Source: Clostridiales bacterium UBA4039 (GTDB lineage: Bacteria > Bacillota > Clostridia > Lachnospirales > Vallitaleaceae). Taken from it: a DNA stretch of 64,000 nucleotides. Made by a program: the position numbers and the translations under genes. Shown in pieces: positions 38,096 to 47,920 of this stretch (position 1 is its first letter; each line of letters opens with the position of its first letter). Under the pieces are notes generated by a model, which saw nothing but the letters and a program-made list of their open reading frames with translations, made no database searches and was not told the DNA's origin. The stretch spans positions 104,995 through 168,994 of the forward strand of contig DGAD01000054.1 of assembly GCA_002382805.1 (NCBI GenBank), given 5' to 3'.

Positions 38096-39289
38096 ATGTC
38101 TAAAGCTAAATTTGAAAGAAGCAAACCACATGTTAACATTGGTACTATTGGTCACGTTGACCATGGTAAAACAACATTAACAGCGGCAATCACTAGAACA
38201 TTACATGAAAGATTAGGAACAGGTGAAGCTGTTGCATTTGATAACATTGACAAAGCTCCTGAAGAGAGAGAACGTGGAATCACAATTTCAACATCTCACG
38301 TTGAATATGAGTCAAATGCACGTCACTATGCACATGTTGACTGCCCAGGGCATGCCGACTACGTTAAAAACATGATCACAGGAGCTGCTCAAATGGATGG
38401 TTCAATCCTTGTTGTTGCTGCTACTGATGGTGTTATGGCTCAAACTAGAGAGCATATCCTTTTATCTCGTCAGGTTGGAGTACCTTACATCGTAGTATTC
38501 ATGAACAAATGTGATATGGTAGACGATGAAGAGTTACTTGAATTAGTAGAAATGGAAATTCGTGAGTTATTAAACGAGTACGAATTCCCAGGTGATGACC
38601 TTCCAGTTATCCAAGGTTCAGCTCTTAAAGCTCTTGAAGATCCAAGCAGCGAATGGGGAGACAAGATTCTTGAGTTAATGGAAGCTTGTGATGAATTTAT
38701 TCCAGAACCAGTTCGTGATACAGATAAGCCTTTCTTGATGGCTGTTGAGGACGTATTCTCAATTACAGGACGTGGAACAGTTGCAACAGGTAAAGTTGAT
38801 CGTGGTGTTCTTCATGTTCAAGACGAAGTTGAAATCGTTGGTTTATCAGAAGAAAAACGTAAAGTTGTTTGTACTGGTATTGAGATGTTCCGTAAACTTC
38901 TTGATGAAGCTCAAGCTGGTGACAACATCGGTGCATTACTTCGTGGTGTTCAACGTGATGAGATCGAGCGTGGTCAAGTACTTGCTAAACCAGGTACAAT
39001 CACTCCTCATACAAAGTTCATGGCTCAAGTTTATGTACTTAAAAAAGATGAAGGTGGTCGTCATACGCCATTCTTCGCTAACTACAGACCACAATTCTAC
39101 TTCACAACAACTGACGTAACTGGTGTAATCACTCTACCAGAAGGTGTTGAGATGTGTATGCCTGGTGACAACATCGAAATGAATATCGAATTGATCTCTC
39201 CAATCGCTATGGAAAAAGGTCAAAAATTCGCGATTCGTGAAGGTGGACGTACAGTTGGTTCAGGATCTGTTGTTGAGATCATTGAATAA
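38096..39289 (+). CDS. tuf: Elongation factor Tu
   Basis: The 397-residue GTPase has [15 protein letters not shown], the switch-[29 protein letters not shown] and the C-terminal beta-barrel domains ending [12 protein letters not shown]-Tu delivers aminoacyl-tRNA to the ribosome. It has an AAAGGAGG site and its own promoter, and is closed by a long terminator. A second tuf copy is not visible here. Confidence 0.99.
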   Translation: MSKAKFERSKPHVNIGTIGHVDHGKTTLTAAITRTLHERLGTGEAVAFDNIDKAPEERERGITISTSHVEYESNARHYAHVDCPGHADYVKNMITGAAQMDGSILVVAATDGVMAQTREHILLSRQVGVPYIVVFMNKCDMVDDEELLELVEMEIRELLNEYEFPGDDLPVIQGSALKALEDPSSEWGDKILELMEACDEFIPEPVRDTDKPFLMAVEDVFSITGRGTVATGKVDRGVLHVQDEVEIVGLSEEKRKVVCTGIEMFRKLLDEAQAGDNIGALLRGVQRDEIERGQVLAKPGTITPHTKFMAQVYVLKKDEGGRHTPFFANYRPQFYFTTTDVTGVITLPEGVEMCMPGDNIEMNIELISPIAMEKGQKFAIREGGRTVGSGSVVEIIE

Positions 39290-39302
39290 TTAGGACGTTT
39301 AC

Positions 39303-39347
39303 AAAAGACTATATAAAGTCACTTATGACTTTATATAGTCTTTTTTT
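39303..39347 (+). terminator. Strong intrinsic terminator after tuf
   Basis: GACTATATAAAGTCA (39307-39321) pairs perfectly with TGACTTTATATAGTC (39326-39340) around CTTA. Flanking A's pair with part of the seven-T run at 39341-39347. Confidence 0.93.
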
Positions 39348-39363
39348 ATGCGTATTTCGATTC

Positions 39364-39392
39364 TTGTTTTTGTGATCTTGAAATGCTATAAT
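39364..39392 (+). promoter_or_regulatory. Promoter upstream of the galactose-binding-like gene
   Basis: TTGTTT at 39364-39369, a 17-base spacer, and TATAAT at 39387-39392. The -35 match is partial. It lies just behind the tuf terminator, so the two-gene insert is transcribed on its own. Confidence 0.55.
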
Positions 39393-39431
39393 AGACTGAT
39401 GTCGGACATAAAGAAAAAAAGGAGGTATATT

Positions 39432-40223
39432 ATGAAAAATATTCATATTATGCTATGCGGATCAAATGATCAAATATTAAAGCAATCTAAAGGACATGAA
39501 AGTTGTGAATTAATTTATGAAAAGGAATATCCAGAAGGGGCCTATTATGTCATTGAAACAAAGGAAAAATATTTAAAGGTTGACATAGATGAACATATCC
39601 ATCCTTCGATTATCTATATTCCAGAGGGTCGTATGGTATATAAAATCCCAGAAGGAGAAAAGTTAACTGCTTATCACCCAGAGGCATTTAAAGGAAGCTA
39701 CCATCACGTACATATTTTAGCTGTGACAAAACAGGAACTTAAAGAAAGACGTAATATAGCCCTCAATGGATATGACATCCGAAATGCAAAAGGATACTAT
39801 CCTCATTCAGATGCCAACGTGATGACACGAGATGAAGCTGTTTTTGAATCACGCAACGCGATCGATGGATATTTAGATAATAAAGGTCATGGAGCCTTCC
39901 CATATCAATCATGGGGTGGGGGATTACGTGATGATCTTGAATTTGAATTATATTTTGGTAGAACAGTCATTATAGATGAGGTTATTATTACACTAAGAGC
40001 CGATTATGTAGCCGATCATGATATTCATTGGGAAAGTGCTGTTATTGAATTTTCAGATAGTGACCGTTTAGCAATCAACATGATAAAAACAACAGAGCCA
40101 CAAAGTTTTAAATTTGAAGCAAAAGAAGTTGAATGGATAAAGCTAAATCATTTACAGCGAGAGATATCATCAGCGTTTTCAGCGTTATCTCAAATTCAGG
40201 TAATGGGAAAAGACATAATATAA
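39432..40223 (+). CDS. Galactose-binding/F5-8C-like protein of unknown function
   Basis: ATG 39432 follows GGAGG; a longer in-frame reading from 39348 would cross the promoter. The 263-residue protein has no signal peptide or membrane segment and so is probably cytoplasmic. The C-terminal half has a discoidin-like (galactose-binding fold) pattern: ESRNAIDGYLDNKGHGAFPY, SWGGGLRDDLEFEL, then a beta-rich IIDEVIITLRADY and IHWESAVIEFSD. The N-terminal part may be a small beta domain. I cannot assign a function. It lies 9 bp before a chemotaxis receptor gene, suggesting a shared transcript. Confidence 0.65.
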   Translation: MKNIHIMLCGSNDQILKQSKGHESCELIYEKEYPEGAYYVIETKEKYLKVDIDEHIHPSIIYIPEGRMVYKIPEGEKLTAYHPEAFKGSYHHVHILAVTKQELKERRNIALNGYDIRNAKGYYPHSDANVMTRDEAVFESRNAIDGYLDNKGHGAFPYQSWGGGLRDDLEFELYFGRTVIIDEVIITLRADYVADHDIHWESAVIEFSDSDRLAINMIKTTEPQSFKFEAKEVEWIKLNHLQREISSAFSALSQIQVMGKDII

Positions 40224-40232
40224 GGAGAGCAC

Positions 40233-41954
40233 ATGTTTAAAAATTTGAAATTAATGCGAAAATACCAATTAATTCTTTTGTTATTAAGCGTTTTCTTTGT
40301 TGCATTTATGATGCTTATAACCAAACAGATTAATATAGTAGAAAATGAAATAGACATATTAAATCAAGAAGATATACGCGTACAAGAATTAAAAGATATC
40401 CAAAAACTATATTTACATGCAGATAGTTTGGTTTCGGAATATATATCCTTGGTTATATCGGAAACTATTGTTGAATATGAAACTGTTATAGCGTCAATCA
40501 AAGATAATGTAACAGAACTTATGAATATGAGTGAAGATGAAAATGAAAAACAGGCTTATGCATCTATTCTCGAAAAGACAGAACAACTTATAGTAATTTT
40601 TAATGATGAAATTGTCTATGGAACAGAGAGAGGATTAAAAAGTCGATATGTCATTGGGAAAAATGATTATATAAAAACGAACAAAGAAATTTTATCAACA
40701 TTTGATGCAATTATTGATGAATACAATCAATCAAAATTAAATGCAAATACAAATCTAACGAATAGTTTACAAACGACGCAAATAGTGTTTTTGATATTAT
40801 TAATTATTGTTGGTGTATTAAGTTACGTGCTTGTATATTTGTTAACACGTAATATCAGTAAACGATTAAAACAGTTAGTTGAAACAAACAATGAAATAAA
40901 TAATAAAAACCTTACAGTAAATAAAGTACCTGAAGATTGTAAAGATGAGATTGGTCTCTTAGCAAGTTCTTCGAATGTCATGGTAGATACATTAAATGAA
41001 ATCATTGGTGAGATGAATACAGTTTCAAAAAATCTTGAACAGCAAAGTGAAATTGTTAAGGGCTCTGCAAATGAAGCAAAAAATGCTAGTGGATATATTC
41101 ATACAACAATGGATGAATTGTCTTTAGCGATGAATAACCAAGCCGATGTATTATATCAAATCGTTGAAAGCATCAACACATTGAAAGATGAAATTGTAAG
41201 AACAAATACTGAAAGTAGAAAACTTTCAAAAGCATCAGAATCATTAAGTGATCTATCAACAACAGGTAACGAGTTAATGGATGATTCTATCGTTAGTATG
41301 AAAAAAATTGACGATGTCGTTAAGAATGCGGTGAATATGATGAAACAATTAGAATTTCATGCTAGTGGGATAACATCATTAACAGATGTTATCAATAATA
41401 TTTCTGCACAGACCAATCTTTTATCTTTAAATGCATCTATTGAAGCTGCAAGGGCAGGAGAAGCAGGAAAAGGATTTAGAGTTGTTGCAGGAGAGATAGG
41501 AACATTAGCAACGCAGGTGAATAAATCAGCTTTAGATATAGAAGAAATCATAAAAAAAGTTCAACTAGAAACGAAAAAGGTTACAGAGGCGTTATCAGAT
41601 GGATACAAAGAAGTTGAAAACGGAACGGTACAGATTAATCAGTCGGCAGATACTTTTGTGCGCATTCATGAAGAAGCTGTTCGTGTTGAGAAACGAGCAG
41701 TAGCTATTGATAAGAATCTTGATGAAATCGAGACCAATTCAACGAATGTAGCTCAAGCCATTGATCAAATTTCGTCAATTGCAGAAGAAACATCGGCAAG
41801 TATTGAGCAGACTCTAAGTGGAGTAAAAGAGCAAGATGAACTTCTTGGAATGATTTTGGATGAATCGGAAAAAATGTATGCAACATCAGGAAAATTAAAT
41901 GACAGCATACGTGATTTCCAGATAGAAGAAAGTCACGTTGGATTAGAAGTATAA
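40233..41954 (+). CDS. Methyl-accepting chemotaxis protein
   Basis: The 573-residue receptor has a membrane helix at about 12-30, an extracytoplasmic sensing domain of ~150 residues that is mostly helical (four-helix-bundle type), a second helix at about 182-203 and a HAMP domain to about 255. The signalling hairpin tip sits at about 387-422, including [20 protein letters not shown] and [13 protein letters not shown]. It would control CheA and hence flagellar rotation. No C-terminal CheR-binding pentapeptide is present (ends SHVGLEV). The ligand is unknown; the upstream binding-fold protein is a possible partner only by position. Confidence 0.95.
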   Translation: MFKNLKLMRKYQLILLLLSVFFVAFMMLITKQINIVENEIDILNQEDIRVQELKDIQKLYLHADSLVSEYISLVISETIVEYETVIASIKDNVTELMNMSEDENEKQAYASILEKTEQLIVIFNDEIVYGTERGLKSRYVIGKNDYIKTNKEILSTFDAIIDEYNQSKLNANTNLTNSLQTTQIVFLILLIIVGVLSYVLVYLLTRNISKRLKQLVETNNEINNKNLTVNKVPEDCKDEIGLLASSSNVMVDTLNEIIGEMNTVSKNLEQQSEIVKGSANEAKNASGYIHTTMDELSLAMNNQADVLYQIVESINTLKDEIVRTNTESRKLSKASESLSDLSTTGNELMDDSIVSMKKIDDVVKNAVNMMKQLEFHASGITSLTDVINNISAQTNLLSLNASIEAARAGEAGKGFRVVAGEIGTLATQVNKSALDIEEIIKKVQLETKKVTEALSDGYKEVENGTVQINQSADTFVRIHEEAVRVEKRAVAIDKNLDEIETNSTNVAQAIDQISSIAEETSASIEQTLSGVKEQDELLGMILDESEKMYATSGKLNDSIRDFQIEESHVGLEV

Positions 41955-41972
41955 AATCTTTCATATTAATTC

Positions 41973-42032
41973 GGAAAGTCCTATTTTTATTATTTTTTGT
42001 AGATTATAGGAAATAATATGATAGGATTTTCC
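41973..42032 (+). other. Inverted repeat after the chemotaxis receptor gene
   Basis: GGAAAGTCCTAT (41973-41984) pairs with ATAGGATTTTCC (42021-42032), 12 bp with one wobble, across a 36-base loop. The left arm can instead pair TCCTAT with ATAGGA at 42006-42011. No T-run follows the right arm, so it is not a clear terminator. Confidence 0.45.
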
Positions 42033-42043
42033 AAATAAAAAAA

Positions 42044-42115
42044 TGAAAAAAAGTAATAAAATTGCTTGCAATATGAGAAAAAGTAATAAAATTGCTTGCA
42101 ATATGAGAAAAAGTA
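42044..42115 (+). repeat. 30-bp tandem repeat upstream of the S10 promoter
   Basis: Copies at 42044-42073 and 42074-42103 differ at one base; a third copy matches for 12 bases (42104-42115) before becoming the promoter spacer. Each full copy has an A-tract and TTGCTTGCAA; the second copy's TTGCAA is the working -35 box. Confidence 0.9.
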
Positions 42116-42124
42116 GTGTATAAT
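42096..42124 (+). promoter_or_regulatory. Promoter of the S10 (rpsJ) operon
   Basis: TTGCAA at 42096-42101, a 17-base spacer and TATAAT at 42119-42124, identical in boxes and spacing to the tuf promoter. Phased A-tracts upstream may act as an UP element. Confidence 0.75.
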
Positions 42125-42130
42125 TGCAAA

Positions 42131-42343
42131 TGCTGTGACATGAGAGCGATGAAATAAGAGGTTGCTACGATGAATAAAACGTAGGTTTTCTTATGGAGCG
42201 ATGTCTAGTTCAAGAAACTGACGACAAGATCACTGTACAAATATCTTAAGAGGATTTAGCTATGTGAATCGGATGATACACGTGGAAAGATGTACAGTCA
42301 CCACTTGTCGTACAACAAGTACGAAAAGGAGGCGGCTTTTTTT
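42131..42343 (+). promoter_or_regulatory. Structured S10 operon leader
   Basis: About 213 nt lie between the expected transcript start and rpsJ. One hairpin has ATAAGA/TCTTAT outside CTACG/CGTAG (42154-42194). Near the ribosome site, TCGTAC (42308-42313) can pair with GTACGA (42319-42324), or alternatively CTTGT (42304-42308) with ACAAG (42315-42319). The two are mutually exclusive, just before AAGGAGG. Long S10 leaders control r-protein operons in other bacteria; the regulator here is unknown. Confidence 0.5.
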
Positions 42344-42655
42344 ATGGCAACACAAAAAATGCGAATTAGCTTAAAGGCATACGATCACCAATTAATTGAT
42401 CAATCATCACAAAAGATTATTGAAACAGCTAAAAAAACTGGAGCTAAGGTTAGCGGACCAATTCCACTACCGACAAAGAAGGAAGTAGTTACAATTCTTC
42501 GAGCTGTGCATAAGTACAAAGATTCCAGAGAGCAATTCGAAAGAAGAACTCACAAAAGATTAATCGATATCAATTTGCCAACTGCAAAGACTGTTGACGC
42601 ATTAATGCGTTTAGAGTTACCAGCTGGTGTGGATATCAAAGTAGATGTAAAATAA
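42344..42655 (+). CDS. rpsJ: Ribosomal protein S10
   Basis: ATG 42344 is chosen because AAGGAGG lies at 42326-42332 and [20 protein letters not shown] is the usual N-terminus. The 103 residues include [11 protein letters not shown] and [11 protein letters not shown]10 is part of the small-subunit head and, as NusE, of antitermination complexes. It leads the operon behind a long leader. Confidence 0.98.
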   Translation: MATQKMRISLKAYDHQLIDQSSQKIIETAKKTGAKVSGPIPLPTKKEVVTILRAVHKYKDSREQFERRTHKRLIDINLPTAKTVDALMRLELPAGVDIKVDVK

Positions 42656-42735
42656 TGAACACAGTAAAAATAGACGAAGGTAGCACACCCGTCTAGAATG
42701 AATGCAGATATCTGTATTCCGCTGTAGAAAAATCA
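42656..42735 (+). promoter_or_regulatory. rpsJ-rplC intercistronic folded RNA candidate
   Basis: TAGACG (42671-42676) pairs with CGTCTA (42690-42695); GAATGCAG (42700-42707) with CTGTATTC (42712-42719, one wobble); and ACAG (42661-42664) with CTGT (42722-42725) to close a three-way junction. The 92-base spacer is long for this operon. Confidence 0.4.
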
Positions 42736-42747
42736 GGAGGTGCAAAA

Positions 42748-43377
42748 ATGAAAAAAGCAATTATTGCTAAGAAAATCGGTATGACGCAAATATTTGCGGA
42801 AGACGGTTCATTAGTGCCTGTAACAGTGCTTCAAGCAGGCCCATGTACAGTAACTCAAGTCAAAACAGTTGAAAATGATGGTTACAGTGCAGTTCAAGTA
42901 GGATTTATGGACAAAAAAGAAAAGCACACAACACAACCGGAACAAGGACATTTTAACAAAGCGGGCGTTGCGTTCAAGCGTTTTGTAAAAGAGTTCCGTT
43001 TAGAAAACTCAGAAGAATATGCTGTAGGACAAGAAATCTTAGCAGACGTTTTCGCTGCTGGAGATACAATTGATGTATCTGGTACATCAAAAGGTAAAGG
43101 GTACCAAGGTGCGATTAAGCGTCACAATCAATCAAGAGGCCCTATGGCTCATGGTTCCAAGTATCATAGATCAGCAGGTTCTATGGGTAATGCATCTTAT
43201 CCGGGACGTGTATTTAAAGGTAAGAAACTAGCAGGACATATGGGATCTGAAGCGGTTACAATTCAAAACTTAGAAATAGTTAGAGTTGACGCAGATAAAA
43301 ACCTTATTCTTGTTAAAGGCGCGGTACCAGGCCCTAAAAAATCTATCGTTACATTGAGAGATGCCGTTAAGGCCTAA
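42748..43377 (+). CDS. rplC: Ribosomal protein L3
   Basis: The 209-residue product starts [15 protein letters not shown] and has the extended loop [19 protein letters not shown] that reaches toward the peptidyl-transferase centre. L3 initiates large-subunit assembly. AGGAGGTG precedes the ATG; rplD begins 23 bp downstream. Confidence 0.98.
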   Translation: MKKAIIAKKIGMTQIFAEDGSLVPVTVLQAGPCTVTQVKTVENDGYSAVQVGFMDKKEKHTTQPEQGHFNKAGVAFKRFVKEFRLENSEEYAVGQEILADVFAAGDTIDVSGTSKGKGYQGAIKRHNQSRGPMAHGSKYHRSAGSMGNASYPGRVFKGKKLAGHMGSEAVTIQNLEIVRVDADKNLILVKGAVPGPKKSIVTLRDAVKA

Positions 43378-43400
43378 GCTTTCAGGAAGGAGGAAAACTA

Positions 43401-44021
43401 ATGGCTAAAGTTGCTGTTTATAATATGCAAGGACAACAAGTAGAAGAACTTGAATTAAATGATGCAGTGTTTGGCGTAGATGTCAATAAGAATTTATTAC
43501 ATAGAGCTGTCGTAACACAACTTGCGAACAAGCGTCAAGGGACACAAAGTTCATTGACAAGAGCAGAAGTAAGAGGTGGCGGAGCTAAACCATGGAGACA
43601 AAAAGGAACAGGTCGTGCGCGACAAGGTTCAATTCGTTCTCCACAATGGAAAGGCGGCGGTGTTGTATTTGCACCAAAACCACGTGATTACTCAAAGAAA
43701 ATGAATAAAAAAGAGCGTAGAATTGCATTAAAGTCTGCGTTATCTGCAAAAGTAATGGATCAAAAATTTATTGTTGTGGACGAACTAAAGCTTGATGAAG
43801 TTAAGACGAAAAATATGGTTAACGTATTAGATAATCTTAAAGCAAAAAAAGCACTTATTGTTCTTAACAACGATGAAAAAAATGTAGTTTTATCAGCGAG
43901 AAACATTCCTACTGTGAAAACGGCTACAACAAATACAATAAATGTATATGACTTGTTAAAATATGATGTATGTGTTGTGACTAAAGATGCAGTGGCAACA
44001 ATCGAGGAGGTGTACGCATAA
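43401..44021 (+). CDS. rplD: Ribosomal protein L4
   Basis: The 206-residue protein carries the Arg/Gly-rich exit-tunnel loop, [20 protein letters not shown], at about residues 60-80. In E. coli L4 also represses the S10 operon; the structured leader here would be the place for similar control. Its stop overlaps the rplW start by one base (TAATG). Confidence 0.98.
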   Translation: MAKVAVYNMQGQQVEELELNDAVFGVDVNKNLLHRAVVTQLANKRQGTQSSLTRAEVRGGGAKPWRQKGTGRARQGSIRSPQWKGGGVVFAPKPRDYSKKMNKKERRIALKSALSAKVMDQKFIVVDELKLDEVKTKNMVNVLDNLKAKKALIVLNNDEKNVVLSARNIPTVKTATTNTINVYDLLKYDVCVVTKDAVATIEEVYA

Positions 44022-44320
44022 TGGCAAACCTTTCTTACTATGACGTACTGCTTAAACCTGTAATTACAGAAAAAAGTATGGAAGCTATGGGCGAAAAGAA
44101 ATATACTTTCAAAGTTCATCCAGAAGCGACTAAAGTACAAATACGAGAAGCAGTTGAAAAAATGTTCAAAGGAACAAAAGTGTTGAAAGTTAACACTATG
44201 AACCAAGGCGGGAAGAAAAAACGTCGTGGAACAACAATGGGTAAAACAGCTAAAGTCAAAAAAGCAATTGTGACTTTAACAGAAGAAAGCGAAGAAATCG
44301 AGTTCTTTGATGGAATGTAA
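44021..44320 (+). CDS. rplW: Ribosomal protein L23
   Basis: A 99-residue protein, [17 protein letters not shown] at the N-terminus and [18 protein letters not shown] in the RNA-binding arm. L23 sits at the tunnel exit and docks trigger factor and SRP. Translation is probably coupled to rplD by the TAATG overlap. Confidence 0.98.
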   Translation: MANLSYYDVLLKPVITEKSMEAMGEKKYTFKVHPEATKVQIREAVEKMFKGTKVLKVNTMNQGGKKKRRGTTMGKTAKVKKAIVTLTEESEEIEFFDGM

Positions 44321-44387
44321 TCAATCCATCAAGTAAATGACACACACGGCAGTGTGGTAATATATGTAATAGGAAAGGAGTGGCATA

Positions 44388-45224
44388 ATGGGTATCAAAA
44401 AGTACAACCCATATACACCTTCCAGAAGACACATGACTTCATCAGATTTTTCTGAGATAACAAAGAAAAGCCCAGAAAAATCACTTGTAGTAAGTCTTAA
44501 AAAGAATTCTGGACGTAATAATCAAGGTAAAATAACAGTAAGACATCGTGGTGGCGGACACAAGATTAAATATAGAATGATCGACTTCAAACGTAACAAA
44601 GATGGTATTCCAGCAAAAGTTACAGCTATTGAATACGATCCAAACCGTACAGCTAATATTGCATTAATCGTTTATGCAGATGGTGAAAAACGATATATCT
44701 TAGCACCAAACAAATTAGTTGTTGGAGATACATTAATGAGTGGACCAACAGCGGAGGTTCGTATCGGTAATGCGTTACCACTAGCGAATATTCCAGTAGG
44801 TTCTCAAATTCATAACATTGAGATGAAACCAGGTAAAGGTGGACAATTAGTTCGTTCAGCAGGAAACGTAGCTCAGTTAATGGCGAAAGAAGGAAAATAT
44901 GCAACACTTCGTTTACCATCAGGTGAAATGCGAATGGTTCCAATCGATTGTAAAGCGACATTAGGACAAGTTGGTAATATTGATCATGAGCTTATCACTG
45001 TTGGTAAAGCAGGACGTAAGCGTCACATGGGATTCCGTCCAACTGTACGTGGTTCTGTAATGAACCCGAATGACCATCCACATGGTGGTGGTGAAGGTAG
45101 AGCTCCAATCGGACGTCCAAGTCCAATGACACCATGGGGTAAACCAGCACTTGGTCTTAAGACACGTAAGAAGAAAAAGCATTCGAATAAATATATTGTG
45201 AGAAAACGCGGTGGAAACAAATAG
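44388..45224 (+). CDS. rplB: Ribosomal protein L2
   Basis: The 278 residues begin [20 protein letters not shown] and include the conserved [19 protein letters not shown] loop with the histidine close to the peptidyl-transferase centre. L2 supports subunit association and tRNA binding. A GGAAAGGAG site precedes the ATG after a 67-base gap. Confidence 0.99.
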   Translation: MGIKKYNPYTPSRRHMTSSDFSEITKKSPEKSLVVSLKKNSGRNNQGKITVRHRGGGHKIKYRMIDFKRNKDGIPAKVTAIEYDPNRTANIALIVYADGEKRYILAPNKLVVGDTLMSGPTAEVRIGNALPLANIPVGSQIHNIEMKPGKGGQLVRSAGNVAQLMAKEGKYATLRLPSGEMRMVPIDCKATLGQVGNIDHELITVGKAGRKRHMGFRPTVRGSVMNPNDHPHGGGEGRAPIGRPSPMTPWGKPALGLKTRKKKKHSNKYIVRKRGGNK

Positions 45225-45240
45225 AAGGAGGTTTTCGTAA

Positions 45241-45519
45241 ATGGCACGTTCATTGAAAAAAGGACCTTTCGCTGACGATCACTTACTCAAAAAAGTAAGA
45301 GAAGCAAACGAAAGTGGAAATAAACAAGTAATTAAAACTTGGTCAAGACGTTCTACGATCTTCCCTGAAATGGTTGGACATACAATCGCTGTTCATGACG
45401 GCAGAAAACATGTTCCGGTATATATTAGTGAAGACATGGTTGGACATAAACTTGGTGAATTCGTTTTAACACGTACCTACAAAGGTCACGGAAAAGACGA
45501 AAAGAAAACAAAACGATAA
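45241..45519 (+). CDS. rpsS: Ribosomal protein S19
   Basis: A 92-residue basic protein: [18 protein letters not shown] at the start and [20 protein letters not shown] in the middle. It forms the small-subunit head with S13 near the A-site tRNA. It sits 16 bp after rplB in the standard order. Confidence 0.98.
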   Translation: MARSLKKGPFADDHLLKKVREANESGNKQVIKTWSRRSTIFPEMVGHTIAVHDGRKHVPVYISEDMVGHKLGEFVLTRTYKGHGKDEKKTKR

Positions 45520-45539
45520 GCGAAAGGAGGCTATAAACA

Positions 45540-45926
45540 ATGGCTAAAGGACATAGAAGTCAGATAAAACGAGAAAGAAATGCGAACAAAGATACAAGAC
45601 CTAAAGCTAAAGTTTCATTCGCTCGCGTATCACCAACTAAAGCTAAGCAAGTTTTAGATACAATCAAAGGTAAAGATGTTGCTACAGCACTTGGAATTTT
45701 GGCATATACTCCAAGAAAAGGTGCTCGCGTAATCGAGAAATTATTAAAATCTGCAATTGCAAACGCAGAAAACAATAATAGTCTTGATCCATCAACACTT
45801 TACGTCGCTGAGTGTTTTGCAAACAAAGGACCAACAATGAAGCGTATTCGACCAAGAGCACAAGGTCGTGCGTTTAGAATAGAAAAGAAAACTAGTCATA
45901 TAACAATCATCTTAAATGAAAGATAG
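45540..45926 (+). CDS. rplV: Ribosomal protein L22
   Basis: The 128 residues include VSFARVSPTKAKQVLDTIKG and the tunnel hairpin near GPTMKRIRPRAQGRAFRIEK. L22 and L4 line the exit-tunnel constriction. The N-terminus has a short Arg/Lys-rich extension (GHRSQIKRERNANKDTRPKA) compared with the ~113-residue Bacillus protein. Confidence 0.98.
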   Translation: MAKGHRSQIKRERNANKDTRPKAKVSFARVSPTKAKQVLDTIKGKDVATALGILAYTPRKGARVIEKLLKSAIANAENNNSLDPSTLYVAECFANKGPTMKRIRPRAQGRAFRIEKKTSHITIILNER

Positions 45927-45942
45927 GTAAAGGAGGTAAAGC

Positions 45943-46599
45943 ATGGGTCAAAAAGTTAATCCTCACGGTTTACGTGTCGGCGTTATCAAGGACTGGGATT
46001 CAAAATGGTACGCTGAGAAGGACTATGCAGATTTCTTAGTTGAAGATTATGAAATAAGAAAATTCTTGAAGAAAAAGCTTTATCAAGCAGGGATTTCAAG
46101 AATTGAAATAGAAAGAGCTTCAGAACGTTTGAAAATCAATATTCATACAGCTAAGCCAGGTATCGTAATTGGTAAAGGTGGTTCAGCGATAGATGCATTA
46201 CGTAAAGAAGTTCAAGAAATGACAGCAAGTAAGGTTATCATCAATATTCAAGAGGTGAAACGTCCAGAAAAAGATTCTCAATTAGTTTCTGAAAACGTTG
46301 CATTACAACTTGAAAATCGTGTAGCGTTCAGACGTGCTATGAAGCAAGTTATGGGACGTGCACTAAAATCTGGAGCGAAAGGTATCAAAGTAACTTGTTC
46401 AGGTCGTTTAGGCGGAGCTGAGATGGCAAGAGTTGAAAGTTACAGCGAAGGTACAATTCCACTTCAAACTTTAAGAGCTGATATTGATTATGGATTTGCA
46501 GAAGCAAATACAACATATGGAAAAATCGGTGTAAAAGTTTGGATTTACCATGGTGAAGTTCTTCCAGCAAAAGCTAGTAAAGAAGGGAGAAATGCGTAA
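45943..46599 (+). CDS. rpsC: Ribosomal protein S3
   Basis: A 218-residue protein with [20 protein letters not shown], the KH-domain loop [16 protein letters not shown], and [20 protein letters not shown] near the C-terminus. S3 lines the mRNA entry channel. Its stop overlaps the rplP start (TAATG). Confidence 0.98.
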   Translation: MGQKVNPHGLRVGVIKDWDSKWYAEKDYADFLVEDYEIRKFLKKKLYQAGISRIEIERASERLKINIHTAKPGIVIGKGGSAIDALRKEVQEMTASKVIINIQEVKRPEKDSQLVSENVALQLENRVAFRRAMKQVMGRALKSGAKGIKVTCSGRLGGAEMARVESYSEGTIPLQTLRADIDYGFAEANTTYGKIGVKVWIYHGEVLPAKASKEGRNA

Positions 46600-47027
46600 T
46601 GTTAATGCCAAAAAGAGTAAAACGTCGTAAGCAATTCCGTGGTCGTATGAAAGGAAAAGCGTTACGTGGGAATAAATTAGTTCTTGGTGAATACGGTTTA
46701 GTTGCGACTGAGCCAGTATGGATCAAGTCGAATCAAATAGAAGCAGCTCGTATAGCGATGACACGTTATATGAAGCGTGGCGGTAAAGTTTGGATTAAAA
46801 TTTTTCCAGACAAACCTGTAACATCAAAACCTGCTGAGACACGTATGGGTTCCGGTAAAGGATCACCTGAGTACTGGGTAGCTGTAGTTAAACCGGGACG
46901 CGTAATGTTCGAAGTTGCTGGGGTACCTGAAGAAGTAGCTCGAGAAGCCCTTAGACTTGCAATGCACAAGTTGCCAGTTAAGTGTAAAATCGTTTCTAGA
47001 GCAGATTTAGAAGGCGGTGAACAATAG
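46599..47027 (+). CDS. rplP: Ribosomal protein L16
   Basis: ATG 46599 gives [15 protein letters not shown], matching the MLxPKR start of Firmicute L16; a second ATG at 46605 would lose it. The 142 residues include [20 protein letters not shown] and [19 protein letters not shown]16 organises the A-site and binds near the peptidyl-transferase centre. Confidence 0.98.
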   Translation: MLMPKRVKRRKQFRGRMKGKALRGNKLVLGEYGLVATEPVWIKSNQIEAARIAMTRYMKRGGKVWIKIFPDKPVTSKPAETRMGSGKGSPEYWVAVVKPGRVMFEVAGVPEEVAREALRLAMHKLPVKCKIVSRADLEGGEQ

Positions 47028-47236
47028 TGAAATCTACAAAAATATTAGAAGACTTAAGAAATAAATCCGCAGCTGAGCTGCAAGAGGAATTAGTAACGGC
47101 AAAGAAAGAATTGTTCAACCTTAGATTTCAAAATGCTACGAATCAACTTGATAATACAAGTCGTATAACAGAGGTTCGTAAAACTATTGCAAGAATTCAA
47201 ACGGTTATGACTGAACAATTGAAAGCTGCCAAGTAA
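47027..47236 (+). CDS. rpmC: Ribosomal protein L29
   Basis: GTG start overlapping the rplP stop by one base (TAGTG), with AGGCGG upstream. The 69-residue helical protein has [20 protein letters not shown], the family core. L29 sits by the tunnel exit next to L23. Confidence 0.97.
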   Translation: MKSTKILEDLRNKSAAELQEELVTAKKELFNLRFQNATNQLDNTSRITEVRKTIARIQTVMTEQLKAAK

Positions 47237-47259
47237 TAATCGCGAAGGGAGGCAATACA

Positions 47260-47517
47260 ATGTCAGAAAGAAATCTTAGAAGAACTCGTGTAGGACGAGT
47301 ATCTAGTGATAAAATGGACAAAACTATCGTTGTAGAGGTTGTAAACAGTGTAAAACATCCTTTATATGGTAAAGTTATTAAAAGAACTTATAAATTGAAA
47401 GCTCATGATGAGAACAACGAATGCCAAATCGGAGATCGTGTAAAGGTTATGGAGACAAAGCCTATCTCTAAAGACAAAAGATGGCGTTTGGTTCAAATCG
47501 TAGAGAAAGCTAAGTAG
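47260..47517 (+). CDS. rpsQ: Ribosomal protein S17
   Basis: This 85-residue OB-fold protein reads [20 protein letters not shown], then [19 protein letters not shown] and [18 protein letters not shown]. It binds 16S rRNA in the body of the small subunit. It is 23 bp after rpmC with an AAGGGAGG site. Confidence 0.98.
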   Translation: MSERNLRRTRVGRVSSDKMDKTIVVEVVNSVKHPLYGKVIKRTYKLKAHDENNECQIGDRVKVMETKPISKDKRWRLVQIVEKAK

Positions 47518-47538
47518 ATAGCAGAAGGAGGTTTAAGT

Positions 47539-47907
47539 ATGATTCAACAAGAGTCAAGACTTAAAGTTGCTGATAACACAGGAGCAAAAGAACTTCTTTG
47601 TATTCGTGTGTTAGGTGGCTCAACTAGAAGATATGCAGCTATCGGAGATGTCATTGTCGCTTCTGTTAAAGATGCAACACCAGGTGGCGTTGTAAAAAAA
47701 GGTGATGTGGTTAAAGCCGTAGTTGTTAGAACAGTAAAAGGTGCACGCCGTAAAGACGGTTCATATATAAAATTCGATCAAAATGCAGCAGTTATTCTTA
47801 AAGAAGATATGAGCCCAAGAGGAACGCGTATATTTGGACCGGTTGCTAGAGAGTTAAGAGAAAAGAAATACATGAAAATATTATCATTAGCACCAGAAGT
47901 ACTATAA
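47539..47907 (+). CDS. rplN: Ribosomal protein L14
   Basis: The 122-residue protein starts [20 protein letters not shown] and ends [12 protein letters not shown]14 forms an intersubunit bridge and is the docking site for the silencing factor RsfS. It is followed by rplX with only 13 bases between. Confidence 0.98.
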   Translation: MIQQESRLKVADNTGAKELLCIRVLGGSTRRYAAIGDVIVASVKDATPGGVVKKGDVVKAVVVRTVKGARRKDGSYIKFDQNAAVILKEDMSPRGTRIFGPVARELREKKYMKILSLAPEVL

Positions 47908-47920
47908 GGAGGTGTACCCA

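Noticed and set aside
42044-42115. CRISPR-like array
   Set aside because: The repeat units are directly adjacent with no spacers, and the third copy decays into a promoter.
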